From an uncultured Acidobacteriota bacterium (lineage in GTDB: Bacteria > Acidobacteriota > Terriglobia > Bryobacterales > Bryobacteraceae), in NCBI GenBank assembly GCA_902825945.1, contig CADECY010000032.1:1-64000 (forward strand): a stretch of 64,000 nucleotides of DNA, given 5' to 3'. Positions 1 through 8,182 of this stretch are shown piece after piece. Each line of letters starts with the position of its first letter. Positions within the stretch are counted from its first letter, which is position 1. The translations under genes were made by a program, and so were the position numbers. The notes beneath the pieces are model-generated. The model worked only from the letters and a program-made list of their open reading frames with translations. It made no database searches and was not told the DNA's origin.

Positions 1-499
1 GGGCGTGTTCCGGCGCGTCTTCCGGCGTGCGGGGTGTCTTCCGCCTTCCGGCTGGGCCTCTTGTTCCCAAGGCGAAGGCATTCCATCGCACCGCGATTTG
101 GTCTGGAGGTCGCCGGCGGCGGTCGGCGAGAGGCACGGATTCCCTGGCCAAGCCTCTGTCGCGGAGGACATCGCCGACAGGATGCGGGTCATTGGGCTAT
201 TGGAGAATTTCTGGTGCGGCGGAGGGAGGCCGGGTTGTGCTTCTCGTTGCCCGCAAAGGAGTTCCGGCGTCGCGAGGTGCTCGGCCAGACACGCTGAGGC
301 GCGCCCCGGATTCATGAGAATCCGCCGCCTGCCTCATTCGGGGGGTGTAAACCCTAGGGACTACACCCGATATCTCCTTAGCACGAGTCATATGCCGAGT
401 CTAAGAGTATCCCCGATTGAGAAATACCCCCTGTTAGCCCGATGCTTTAGTTGGGTCGCCAGATCTCTGTCGGATCCCTGCTGCTGCGAGGCGTAGTCC
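1..499. other. Non-coding or unresolved leader region
   Basis: No gene can be supported here. A plus-strand open frame from 5 to 496 exists, but its product is arginine-rich, has no recognisable motif and has no ribosome-binding site, as expected for chance open frames in GC-rich DNA. From about 340 to 470 the base composition becomes more AT-rich, as in a promoter region, and it contains the palindrome at 343-368. This is the likely control region for the M16 peptidase gene that follows. Confidence 0.5.
343..368. promoter_or_regulatory. 26-bp near-perfect palindrome, possible operator
   Basis: The outer arms read GGGTGTA (343-349) and TACACCC (362-368), and the centre is the perfect palindrome CCCTAGGG (352-359). 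Only the two bases between arm and centre break the symmetry. It lies about 130 bp upstream of the M16 peptidase start in the AT-richer part of the leader, so a dimeric regulator binding here is plausible. The regulator is unknown. Confidence 0.45.
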
Positions 500-1873
500 A
501 TGCTCGGAGTCGGGTCTATCATCGAACGTCCAACCCCCGAAATATCGAGGAGCACCTATCGCAAGACGGTGCTGAACAACGGAATCCGGATCGTCACGGA
601 GTCGGTACCCGGCGTACGTTCGCTTTCGATCGGAGTGGTGGTCGAGTGTGGATCGGCGCATGAGACGGCGGAGGAGGCCGGACTGGCGCACTTGTGCGAA
701 CATCTGGTTTTTCAAGGCACCAGCACCCGGGACGGCTTGAAAATCGCGCGGCAGATCGACGATGCCGGTGGGCGTGTCGGTGGATTCACGACGCGCGACT
801 ACACTTGCTATTCGGCCACGGTGGTGAGCGACTATTGCTTCCACGCGCTGGACCTGCTGGGCGACATCCTTCTCAACCCGACGTTTCCGGAAGACTGCCT
901 CGAGCGCGAACGGCGCGTGGCGATGTGCGAGATCGGCGAGGGGTCGGACGATCCGTCCCGGCGGGTACACGACATGGCACGCGGAATCGCCTGGCGCGGA
1001 CATCCGCTCGGCCGCCTGGTTGCTGGAGAGGCGTCCGGAGTCGCTCGCTACACTCGCGAAGACCTCATCTACTTCTTCCACAAACACTACACCCCGAACC
1101 GCGTGATCATTGCCGCGGCCGGAGATCTCGACCACGACGACTTCGTTTCGCAGGCCCGCGACGCGTTTTGGCGCATGCTGGGTGACGGATTTCCCCCGAT
1201 CGTTCCCGACGCCGAATTTTCGAGTGGCGTGGAATTCGCCGAAGCGCCGCTCGCACAAACCTACTTCTGCCTGAGCCTGCCGGCGCCGGCCTATCAGGAC
1301 GCCGAACGCTACTCGACGCACCTGCTCAATCGAATGCTCGGAGGAAACGTCAGTTCGCGGCTTTTCCGGAGGCTGCGCGAGGACGCGGGGCTGGTCTACG
1401 GAGTCCACTCGGAGTATCTCGCCTACCGGAACGGCGGAATGCTTTCGATCGAGGGCAGCACGCAGCCGGACATGTTTGAACAAACAATCGAGGAGTTGCT
1501 GGCCGAGACGCGCCGCCTGCTAGGCGGCGAAGCTCCCGCCGACCTCGACGAATGGTGGCGTGCCCGCACCCAGGTGCGCGCCGAGCACCTGCTGTCCTCC
1601 GAGGACAGTGCCACCCGAATGATGAGGCTGGCAACGCAGGAGTCGTACTTCGGCCGGTGGATGCCAGCGGAAGAGGTTCTCGAGGAGATCAGCGCGGTGG
1701 AAGCGGACGGCGTTGACAAGACCGCTCGCCGCGTCTTCCCGGCACAGCCCGCCGCTGCCTTTGCCGCCGCCGGACGCTCGCCCCTGCCCGATGGCAGGCT
1801 CGAGCAAATGCTCGCTCATTTTCTGCGGTCGTCGCCGGCCCGAATCGTGTTTTCGCCAAATTCACCCAGTTAG
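500..1873 (+). CDS. M16 family zinc peptidase (pitrilysin/insulinase-like)
   Basis: This is a 457-residue zinc endopeptidase of the M16B type. The inverted zinc motif HxxEH is present as HLCEH (His64, Glu67, His68). The third ligand is expected 76 residues later and Glu144 sits exactly there, in a stretch reading ERRVAMCEIGEG. The C-terminal half (about 180-400) fits the second M16 domain, with GGNVSSRLFRRLRE as its typical helix. The length matches single-gene bacterial M16B enzymes, which form dimers. No signal peptide is seen, so it is probably cytoplasmic. The ATG at 500 has only a weak upstream AG-rich stretch. A 51-codon gene follows 10 bp after the stop, probably on the same transcript. 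The substrate is unknown. Confidence 0.88.
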   Translation: MLGVGSIIERPTPEISRSTYRKTVLNNGIRIVTESVPGVRSLSIGVVVECGSAHETAEEAGLAHLCEHLVFQGTSTRDGLKIARQIDDAGGRVGGFTTRDYTCYSATVVSDYCFHALDLLGDILLNPTFPEDCLERERRVAMCEIGEGSDDPSRRVHDMARGIAWRGHPLGRLVAGEASGVARYTREDLIYFFHKHYTPNRVIIAAAGDLDHDDFVSQARDAFWRMLGDGFPPIVPDAEFSSGVEFAEAPLAQTYFCLSLPAPAYQDAERYSTHLLNRMLGGNVSSRLFRRLREDAGLVYGVHSEYLAYRNGGMLSIEGSTQPDMFEQTIEELLAETRRLLGGEAPADLDEWWRARTQVRAEHLLSSEDSATRMMRLATQESYFGRWMPAEEVLEEISAVEADGVDKTARRVFPAQPAAAFAAAGRSPLPDGRLEQMLAHFLRSSPARIVFSPNSPS

Positions 1874-1883
1874 GAGAGTCACC

Positions 1884-2039
1884 ATGCCACTCGAACCCGC
1901 TATCAAGAAGAATTGGATCGCGATCCAGCAACGCCACGACGCGCCTGTCAATGCGATCGGAATGAAGATCGACCCGAAGGACGCCAACACCCTCAAGGTC
2001 TGGCGCGACGAGGGAATCGACAAGTTCGTAAAGAAGTAG
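1884..2039 (+). CDS. Small hypothetical protein (51 residues)
   Basis: An ATG at 1884 follows a good ribosome-binding site (TAGGAGAG, 1871-1878), which supports translation although the frame is short. The product begins MPLEPAIKKNW and ends in a lysine-rich tail (DKFVKK). It has no membrane segment, no cysteines and no domain I recognise. It reads as a compact charged protein with a short repeated alternation of acidic and basic residues. It sits 10 bp after the M16 peptidase and 74 bp before the chemosensory operon. The longer open frame through it, from 1713, overlaps the peptidase gene and is not believed. Confidence 0.6.
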   Translation: MPLEPAIKKNWIAIQQRHDAPVNAIGMKIDPKDANTLKVWRDEGIDKFVKK

Positions 2040-2113
2040 ATCCGAGGCGCCCGAGGTCCAGCCCCATTTGGGCATGAGGGACACGTGTTTCCGGGCGAAG
2101 GAAGGGAAAGAGG

Positions 2114-3211
2114 ATGGTTAGCGAGAAGCCACGTTTGTCCGACACCGAACTGCTTGCGAAAGCAGTCGAAGCGGCGCGCGCTGGCGACAAACCCGAGGCG
2201 AGGAGGCTGCTGAACGAGGCAGCGCAAGTCAACCCGAAGAACGAAAAGGTCTGGCTGTGGCGCGCGTCGCTGGCAATCACTCCCCAGGTTGCATCCACGT
2301 ACCTCCAGCACGTTCTCCGGATCAATCCCGCGAACCCGACGGCAAAGGCTTGGCTCGAGCGTCTATCGGCGCCCAAGTCGGGAACGCGGCCCGCGATCAC
2401 CCCGATGGCCGGACCGCCCTCCATTCCAGCGGGTGGGCCGCCTCCCGCCGCGGTCGTGCCAGCCGTGGCGCCGGCCGCGTCGATGAAGGTTTCCAACCGC
2501 TCCCTCACGCCGCCTCCGCAGTTGCCGGCCTCGTTCGAGTGCCCTGTCTGTCAGAGGGTCACTCAGTTCAAACCCGAGCGATGTTCGGGTTGCGGATCGA
2601 TGCTCCGGTTGAGCATCGAGAAGATCTGGAGCAACGAGGGCGTGAGCGAGAAGGAACTGCACGGCGCCATCACCCGGATCAAGGCGAAGGCCGGGTGGGA
2701 GTCGGACTACGACGCCAACCGCACGCTCGGACTGATCCACCTGAATTTGACCGACACCGGTGGCGCGCTGCCATACCTGTTGGCGGCCAAGCGGCTCCGG
2801 GCCAACGACGAGGAGGTGTCGGCCGCCGCGCTGCGTCTGATGACGAGGCCGCTGGTGCTGGTTGTCGATGACAGCCTCACGATCCGCACGATGGTAGCCA
2901 AGACGTTTGAACACAATGGCCTGCGCACCAAGTGCTGCGCCAGCGGTTTCGATGCGCTCAACCTGATCCGGGAAGAGATACCCAAGCTCGTGATGCTCGA
3001 CGTGAGCATGCCCCTCATGGACGGCTATCAGGTGTGCAAGATGATCAAGTCCATGAAAGAAACCAAAGGCGTTCCGGTGGTGATGCTGTCCGGCAACGAC
3101 GGTTTCTTCGACAAGGTGAAGGGCCGCGTCGCGGGCGCGTCCGACTACCTGACCAAGCCATTCAAACCGGAAGCCGCGCTCCGCGCCATCCGGAAGTACG
3201 TGAGCGAGTAA
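2114..3211 (+). CDS. PilG-like response regulator with TPR-like and zinc-ribbon N-terminus
   Basis: This is a 365-residue output protein of the chemosensory cluster. Residues 8-85 look like two TPR-type helical repeats (AVEAARAGDKPEARRLLNEA). A Pro/Ala linker follows at 95-135. Then comes a four-cysteine ribbon (Cys143, Cys146, Cys157, Cys160; CPVC and CSGC), a second helical stretch, and a C-terminal receiver domain from about 245. In the receiver domain Asp296 (MLDVSMP) is the predicted phosphate acceptor and Lys348 (LTKPF) the conserved lysine. No DNA-binding domain is present, so the output is probably protein-protein contact, as for PilG. The AAGGAAGGGAAAGAGG tract just before the ATG is a strong ribosome-binding site. 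The stop is followed after 2 bp by the next receiver gene. Confidence 0.85.
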   Translation: MVSEKPRLSDTELLAKAVEAARAGDKPEARRLLNEAAQVNPKNEKVWLWRASLAITPQVASTYLQHVLRINPANPTAKAWLERLSAPKSGTRPAITPMAGPPSIPAGGPPPAAVVPAVAPAASMKVSNRSLTPPPQLPASFECPVCQRVTQFKPERCSGCGSMLRLSIEKIWSNEGVSEKELHGAITRIKAKAGWESDYDANRTLGLIHLNLTDTGGALPYLLAAKRLRANDEEVSAAALRLMTRPLVLVVDDSLTIRTMVAKTFEHNGLRTKCCASGFDALNLIREEIPKLVMLDVSMPLMDGYQVCKMIKSMKETKGVPVVMLSGNDGFFDKVKGRVAGASDYLTKPFKPEAALRAIRKYVSE

Positions 3212-3213
3212 TC

Positions 3214-3654
3214 ATGCAGACCGCGAAAACAGTATTACTCGTTGACGACAGCCCCACCGAGCTTCGCATCATGATGCGTGCGCTCGACGGCCAAGGCTAT
3301 CGAATCCTCACCGCTTCCGACGGTGAAGAAGCCCTGGAACGCATCTCGCGATCACTGCCGGATCTGGTGTTGCTGGATATCATCTTGCCCCGCAAGAACG
3401 GGTTCCAAGTCTGCCGTCACCTTCGGAACTCCGGTGAAACCAGAGGAGTCAAAGTGATCCTGGTGAGCAGCAAGAGTCTGGACAGCGACCGCCAGTGGGG
3501 ACTTGAACAGGGCGCCGACGACTACCTGGTGAAGCCTTTCACAGGGGAAGAACTCGTCAAAAAAGTTGCCCAACACACTGGCCGGCAAAGCGCATTCACC
3601 GCCCCCATGGGCCCGGCCGCGCTCATGCCGGTGAGGAGGAGGAACGATGTTTGA
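3214..3654 (+). CDS. PilH/CheY-like single-domain response regulator
   Basis: This 146-residue protein consists almost only of a receiver domain. The acidic pair is Asp11-Asp12 (LLVDDSP), the phosphate acceptor is Asp55 (LLDIILP), and the conserved lysine is Lys107 (LVKPF). The last 30 residues are an unstructured tail. With the preceding PilG-like protein it forms the usual pair of receivers in Pil-Chp systems, one promoting output and the other probably acting as a phosphate sink. That division of roles is inferred from Pseudomonas. The ATG at 3214 is chosen because it lies 2 bp after the upstream stop and begins directly at the first receiver strand. The 3' end overlaps the next gene by 8 bp. 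Confidence 0.9.
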   Translation: MQTAKTVLLVDDSPTELRIMMRALDGQGYRILTASDGEEALERISRSLPDLVLLDIILPRKNGFQVCRHLRNSGETRGVKVILVSSKSLDSDRQWGLEQGADDYLVKPFTGEELVKKVAQHTGRQSAFTAPMGPAALMPVRRRNDV

Positions 3655-4804
3655 ACCGAAAGAGTCCGGACACGCGGACGAAGAGACGATACTCGACGGC
3701 GGTTTTTCAGGCCTCTTGGCCACCGTCCCGGCAGCCGAACCGGAGCCCCTGCTCCAGTTGATGGAGGAACTCCTCGCCGATCTCAGACCGGCGGATGCCG
3801 GAGGCCAGGCCGACACAGCGGCGTTGCCGCCGGAGCCGGAACCGCCGCAAGCCAGCCCTGGATCTTCATTGCTGTCCCTGGCCGGAATCGTGGAAGCACT
3901 GGGAGATGTTGCCGTGACCGCCCCGGTCAATCAGACCCATGCCGCCCAACCAGCGGAGGCCACCGATCCTTCGACCGAGCCGGACTTTCCACCGGAATTC
4001 GACTACAAGGCGCCTGAAAGCGACGCCAAGCCGGAACCCCGCGCGTTGACGCTCGATTCCGACGACGAGGAGCCGCAGTTGCCGCTTCTTCCCGGCTTCG
4101 CGGGTAAGCCATCGGCGCTGTCCGGGTTGTTCGAGGCACTCCTCGAATCCTCTGACTCGGAGGCGGAGGCTGACCCGGAACCGGAGGCAGAGCCAGAGGC
4201 GGCGCACCCAGTGGTCAGTTCTCCGGTACCGACTGAACTCACCGCTCTGATCGAATCGATGGAGCAGGAGGTCATTCAACGGGCTCCGGCCGAGGCGAGC
4301 CCAGCTCCAGCAGCCGGGCCGGCGGAGGCGAAGGCCGAGGTACGGGAAAGCTGCATCGTGTTCGGTCTGGATGGCACACGTTACGCGGTGCCGATGCGCA
4401 ACGTCACTGAGATCGACACGCTTCCACGCGTGACACCGGTTCCCCATACACCGGAGTTCGTCCGCGGCGTGACGAACCGCCGCGGCGAAGTGGTCTGTGT
4501 CCTGGACTTGCGGGTGCTGCTCGGGCTCGAGCAATCGGCACCCCAACCGAGACAGCGCATCCTCGTGATGCGGACGTCGCGGGACCACGCGGCGGCGATG
4601 GTGGTGGACGAGGTGCGAGGCACCATAGCGTTGGCGATGAACTCTTTGCCGGGGCCACTGGGCCCCGTGAGTGACCGGGCGGCGGAACTGTTGGCCGGAG
4701 TGAGCCAGCATCAGGAACAGATATTGAACGTGCTCGACGTGGAGAAGCTGTTCGCACTCGAAGAGATGCGGCAGTTGACCGGTTCGGGCGAAGCGTCGAG
4801 GTAG
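3647..4804 (+). CDS. CheW-domain coupling protein with long acidic N-terminal region (PilI-like)
   Basis: Of 385 residues, only the last ~150 (from about 230, beginning SCIVFGLDGTRYAVP) form a CheW domain, with the typical PHTPEFVRGVTNRRGEVV segment. The first ~225 residues are Pro/Glu/Ala-rich, acidic and probably disordered, with scattered short helices. CheW domains tether the histidine kinase to the chemoreceptor. The long tail may space or recruit other partners, which is inference. The start overlaps the upstream receiver gene by 8 bp and has GAGGAGGAA just before it, an excellent ribosome-binding site. The chemoreceptor gene follows after 52 bp. Confidence 0.88.
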   Translation: MFEPKESGHADEETILDGGFSGLLATVPAAEPEPLLQLMEELLADLRPADAGGQADTAALPPEPEPPQASPGSSLLSLAGIVEALGDVAVTAPVNQTHAAQPAEATDPSTEPDFPPEFDYKAPESDAKPEPRALTLDSDDEEPQLPLLPGFAGKPSALSGLFEALLESSDSEAEADPEPEAEPEAAHPVVSSPVPTELTALIESMEQEVIQRAPAEASPAPAAGPAEAKAEVRESCIVFGLDGTRYAVPMRNVTEIDTLPRVTPVPHTPEFVRGVTNRRGEVVCVLDLRVLLGLEQSAPQPRQRILVMRTSRDHAAAMVVDEVRGTIALAMNSLPGPLGPVSDRAAELLAGVSQHQEQILNVLDVEKLFALEEMRQLTGSGEASR

Positions 4805-4856
4805 CCGGAACCGGCTCTGGAATTCGCAAGATCTTCGAAAGGAGTAGTGAGGAAAA

Positions 4857-7091
4857 ATGTTGGATCGTATCAAACACTTGAAGGTGCCGCAGAAGCTGGC
4901 CCTCGTCGTGGCGGTGATGGCCATTCCCATCGTGGTCATGGTGGCCCTCTTCGTTCAGACAACGAACGTCCTGGTCAACTCGACACAGGCCGAAGTCACC
5001 GGTCTGGAATACCTGACACCGGTCATGAATCTTTACAATCACGTGCAACAGCACCGCGACTCGAGCGCGGGACTGCTCAGCGGCGACCCGTCCCAGGGCT
5101 CGCGCGTCCAAGCCATCTATCCACAGGTGGATGCCGACTTCGCCTCGATTGAAGCGATCGATCAGAAAGTCGGGCAGGACTGGGGCACGACAACCAAGCT
5201 CAACGACATCAAGAAGGAATGGGCGGCGATCCGTCAGCGTGGCGGAAGCACGGGTCTGCGCGAGAGCATGCAGGCTCACTCGGACCTGACGGCACGCGTC
5301 GTCGATCTCATTCGCCAGGCGGGCGACAAATCGAACCTGATCCTCGATCCCGACCTCGACGCTTACTACCTCATGGACCCGATCGTCGTCCAGATTCCGC
5401 GTATCGTGGAATCGGTATCGAGTCTGCGCGCCTTGGCGACGCAGGGTGGTTCACGCTGGCGGACCCCGGAAGAGCGAGCCCAAGGCGCCGCCCTTGCCAA
5501 CGAGATGCAGCGTGACTTCGTCAGCCTTCAGCGCTCCTACTCGGTCGCCGTCGCCACCAATCGCTCCCTCGAGCGCAGTGTTCAACCGGCCGCCACGGCC
5601 GCCGTCGGCTTGACGCAGAACTTCATTCGCCGGTTCAATCAGGCCGCCGGAGCCGCCCCCGCGGGTGCCAAGACCGGCGAGCCGTCGAAGTGGACGCCGG
5701 CCCCCGTGGCCGCCAGTATTTCGAGCGGTGAACTGTTCGACGCGGGCACCCAGGCGCTGGAAGGCTTCTTCAAGCTGCACGACACTTCTTCGGAAGCGAT
5801 GCGCGGACTGCTCGAAACCCGTATGGCCGGGTATCGCCGCCAGCAGATGACGCAGATCGGAATCGGCTTGGTCGCGCTGCTCGCCATCAGCTATCTCGCC
5901 TGGTGGATTACGCGCAGCATCACGGGCCAGGTCAACTCGATCACTTCACTGTTCTCGTCGATCGGCATGGGCGATTTCAATGCTCGCGCTCAAATCTACA
6001 GCAAGGACGAACTCGGCAACATGGCGGAATCGCTCAACGCGATGCTCGACAACACGCTGTCGCTCATCCAGTCGCAGGAAGAGCGGGCGCGCATCGAAGA
6101 GAGCATTCAGAAGCTGACCGCCGAAATGCAGGAAGCCGCGCACGGTGACCTGACGGCCCGCGCCGAAGTCAGCGCCGAAATGACCGGCGCCATCGCCGAC
6201 TCGTTCAACAAGATGATCGACGAACTCCGCGGCGTTATCGCGCAGGTGCAGGACACCACCAAGTCGGTGTCTTCGGCCGCGACCGAAGTCCAGGCGACGA
6301 CCGAGCACCTCGCCGACGGTAGCGAATCGCAGGCGGTGCAGATCGTCGAAGCGTCCGCCGCGGTCGACGAAATGGCTCTCTCGATTCAGCAGGTGTCCGG
6401 CAACGCGGCCACCGCCGCGACCGTCGCCGATCAGGCGCTCGTCACCTCCAAGCGTGGCGCCGAATCGGTGAACAAGACGATCGACGGCATGAACGCGATT
6501 CGCCAGCAGGTGCAGCAGACCTCCAAGCGCATCAAGCGCCTCGGTGAAAGCTCGCAGGAAATCGGCGAAATCGTGCAGCTCATCGGCGACATCGCCGACC
6601 GGACCTCGATTCTCGCGCTGAACGCGTCGATTCAGGCCGCCATGGCGGGCGATGCCGGTAAGGGCTTCGCGGTCGTCGCGGAAGAAGTCGAACGCCTTTC
6701 GGAACGCTCGGCGGAAGCAACCAAGAAGATCGCCGGCCTCATCAAGGCGATTCAGTCGGAAACCAACGAGGCCATGGCCGCGATGGAAGAGACCACTCGC
6801 GAAGTGGTGGGCGGTTCAACGCTAGCCAACGAAGCCGGTAAGAACCTGGGCGAGATCGAAAACATCTCCGGCCAGCTCGCCGAACTGATGCAACAGATCT
6901 CGATGGCCGCCAAGCAGCAATCGCGCGGTTCCGATTCGGTGGCCAAGTCGATGGGCACCATTTCGGAAGTGACGCAGCAAACCGCGGCTGGCGCCAAGCA
7001 GGCCGCTGTCTCGATCCGCAAACTGGCGACCCTCGCCGACGACCTCCGCTCCTCCATGGACCGCTTCCGCGTTCCCAAGGTGGCCGCGTAG
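4857..7091 (+). CDS. Methyl-accepting chemotaxis protein, PilJ-like with NIT-type sensor
   Basis: This is a 744-residue membrane chemoreceptor. Its first membrane helix is at about 16-37. The periplasmic region at 38-330 contains HRDSSAGLLSGD, reminiscent of nitrate/nitrite-sensing (NIT) and PilJ sensor modules. A second helix at about 333-352 (GIGLVALLAISYLAWW) leads into HAMP-like coils, and the cytoplasmic signalling hairpin tip is near 570-620 (IADRTSILALNASIQAA). No C-terminal CheR-tethering pentapeptide is present, since the protein ends FRVPKVAA. Glu/Gln-rich stretches on both sides of the hairpin offer methylation sites for the neighbouring CheR and CheB. It is the only receptor in the operon. 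The ligand is not predictable. The start follows AAAGGAGTAGTGAGG. Confidence 0.92.
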   Translation: MLDRIKHLKVPQKLALVVAVMAIPIVVMVALFVQTTNVLVNSTQAEVTGLEYLTPVMNLYNHVQQHRDSSAGLLSGDPSQGSRVQAIYPQVDADFASIEAIDQKVGQDWGTTTKLNDIKKEWAAIRQRGGSTGLRESMQAHSDLTARVVDLIRQAGDKSNLILDPDLDAYYLMDPIVVQIPRIVESVSSLRALATQGGSRWRTPEERAQGAALANEMQRDFVSLQRSYSVAVATNRSLERSVQPAATAAVGLTQNFIRRFNQAAGAAPAGAKTGEPSKWTPAPVAASISSGELFDAGTQALEGFFKLHDTSSEAMRGLLETRMAGYRRQQMTQIGIGLVALLAISYLAWWITRSITGQVNSITSLFSSIGMGDFNARAQIYSKDELGNMAESLNAMLDNTLSLIQSQEERARIEESIQKLTAEMQEAAHGDLTARAEVSAEMTGAIADSFNKMIDELRGVIAQVQDTTKSVSSAATEVQATTEHLADGSESQAVQIVEASAAVDEMALSIQQVSGNAATAATVADQALVTSKRGAESVNKTIDGMNAIRQQVQQTSKRIKRLGESSQEIGEIVQLIGDIADRTSILALNASIQAAMAGDAGKGFAVVAEEVERLSERSAEATKKIAGLIKAIQSETNEAMAAMEETTREVVGGSTLANEAGKNLGEIENISGQLAELMQQISMAAKQQSRGSDSVAKSMGTISEVTQQTAAGAKQAAVSIRKLATLADDLRSSMDRFRVPKVAA

Positions 7092-7110
7092 TCCAGGCCC
7101 TGCCTCACAT

Positions 7111-7139
7111 GCGGGAGGGCCAACCGATGGCCCTCCCGC
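7111..7139 (+). terminator. Strong intergenic hairpin between MCP and cheR
   Basis: An 11-bp perfect stem (7111-7121 pairs with 7129-7139) with a 7-base loop lies between the receptor and cheR. There is no run of T after it, so it is not a classic intrinsic terminator. It may reduce read-through or protect the receptor-encoding part of the transcript and so set receptor:enzyme ratios. That role is inferred. Confidence 0.5.
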
Positions 7140-7159
7140 CGTAAACGTTCCGTCCCAAA

Positions 7160-8182
7160 ATGACAACAACCACCGTCACCATCACCGCTCCACGGCTCGC
7201 CCTCCCCGCGCGATGGCAAGAAGCCTGGCTCGACTGGGTGGAGGAGCGCAGCGGATTGCACATCCGCGAGACGCGCCTGCACGTGCTCGAGAGCTCGCTA
7301 CGGGAGCGGATGGCGGCGACGGGTGCCGAGACTCACGAACATTATTTCCAACGCGTGGCCGTGCGGGGTGACAGCCGGGAGTCGGCTGCCTTGCTCGACC
7401 GCCTGCTCAACCACGAGACGAGCTTTTTCCGCCACACGCCGTCTTTCGAGGTTCTCGGCCAACACCTGATTCCAAAACTGGCGGCGGCCGCCAAAAGCGC
7501 GAGCCCGCCCGTGCTCTCCTTCTGGAGCGCGGGATGCTCCACGGGAGAAGAAGCCTATTCGATCGCCGCCACGGCGATGGACGCGCTCGGCGCGGGTCCG
7601 GTGGAATTCGCGGTCGCGGGCAGCGACTGGAGCGAGGCCGCGGTCGAACGTGCCCGTCTCGCGCGGTGGTCCCTCAAGGCCGAAAGCGACATTCCCGAGC
7701 CTTACCGCGAGCGCTACTTCCGGCGCGTACGCTCGGGAGATCCTTCGGTGGAACACGCGCACAACGGACTCGCTGCGGCGCCCCACCCGCAGCGTGTTCC
7801 TCCCATCCTGGCGCCGCGCCTTCGCGGCCTGCGCGCTTCGGTGGAACCGCACCCGGCATTGAAGGCCCGCGTGCGTTTCGCCCGCTTCAACTTCCTGGAC
7901 CCGGTCTCGTATCCGGCCGGGCCCTTTCACGTCATTTTCTGCCAGAACGTGCTGATCTACTTTCGGGACCGGCTCCGGGTGGAAGTGATGGCCAATCTCG
8001 CGTCCTGTCTCGCCCCGGGCGGCTATCTGGTTTCCGCGCCGGGCGAAGTGCCGCCGCGCTCGATTCCCGGAGTGAAGCCCGTCTGGTTCGGGCCCACGAT
8101 GGTTCTCGAAAAGGACCCAGGATCGCGCGCGCATCCGGCCGCCCAACAGTGGGCAAAGGGAGAAGTCTTGCATGCCAAATAA
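7160..8182 (+). CDS. cheR: CheR chemoreceptor methyltransferase, interrupted in frame by a repeat
   Basis: This 340-residue SAM-dependent methyltransferase methylates receptor glutamates. The N-terminal helical domain is followed by LNHETSFFRHTPSF and the SAM-binding loop FWSAGCSTGEEAYS (around residue 120), then GSDWSEAAVERARLA and the FCQNVLIYF core strand. Residues about 199-229 do not belong to the family. They are encoded by a ~93-bp insertion flanked by the direct repeat CTTCGGTGGAAC (7743-7754 and 7836-7847). Without it the text would read straight from VRSGDPSVE into PHPALKARVRF, the normal CheR layout. The reading frame is preserved, so the protein may still fold with a surface loop. 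The 3' end overlaps cheA by 11 bp. Confidence 0.9.
   Translation: MTTTTVTITAPRLALPARWQEAWLDWVEERSGLHIRETRLHVLESSLRERMAATGAETHEHYFQRVAVRGDSRESAALLDRLLNHETSFFRHTPSFEVLGQHLIPKLAAAAKSASPPVLSFWSAGCSTGEEAYSIAATAMDALGAGPVEFAVAGSDWSEAAVERARLARWSLKAESDIPEPYRERYFRRVRSGDPSVEHAHNGLAAAPHPQRVPPILAPRLRGLRASVEPHPALKARVRFARFNFLDPVSYPAGPFHVIFCQNVLIYFRDRLRVEVMANLASCLAPGGYLVSAPGEVPPRSIPGVKPVWFGPTMVLEKDPGSRAHPAAQQWAKGEVLHAK
7743..7847. repeat. Dispersed repeat copy 1 inside cheR, with 12-bp flanking duplication
   Basis: The element proper (about 7755-7835) starts ACGCGCACAACGGA. It contains the inverted repeat CGCTGCGG/CCGCAGCG and a second hairpin GCCGCG-CCTT-CGCGGC, and it ends CCTGCGCG. Identical 12-bp sequences at 7743-7754 and 7836-7847 look like a target-site duplication. 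The total insertion is 93 bp, exactly 31 codons with no stop. A diverged copy lies at 26341-26424. It is too short to encode a transposase, so movement would need one supplied in trans, as for MITE- or REP-like elements. Confidence 0.75.

Noticed and set aside
5..496. 163-codon frame at the start of the window
   Set aside because: No motif, no ribosome-binding site, and it runs through the palindromic control region.
434..1483. 349-codon minus-strand open frame opposite the M16 peptidase
   Set aside because: It is antisense to a well-supported gene, is rich in Arg and His, and has no motifs; long antisense frames are common at this GC content.
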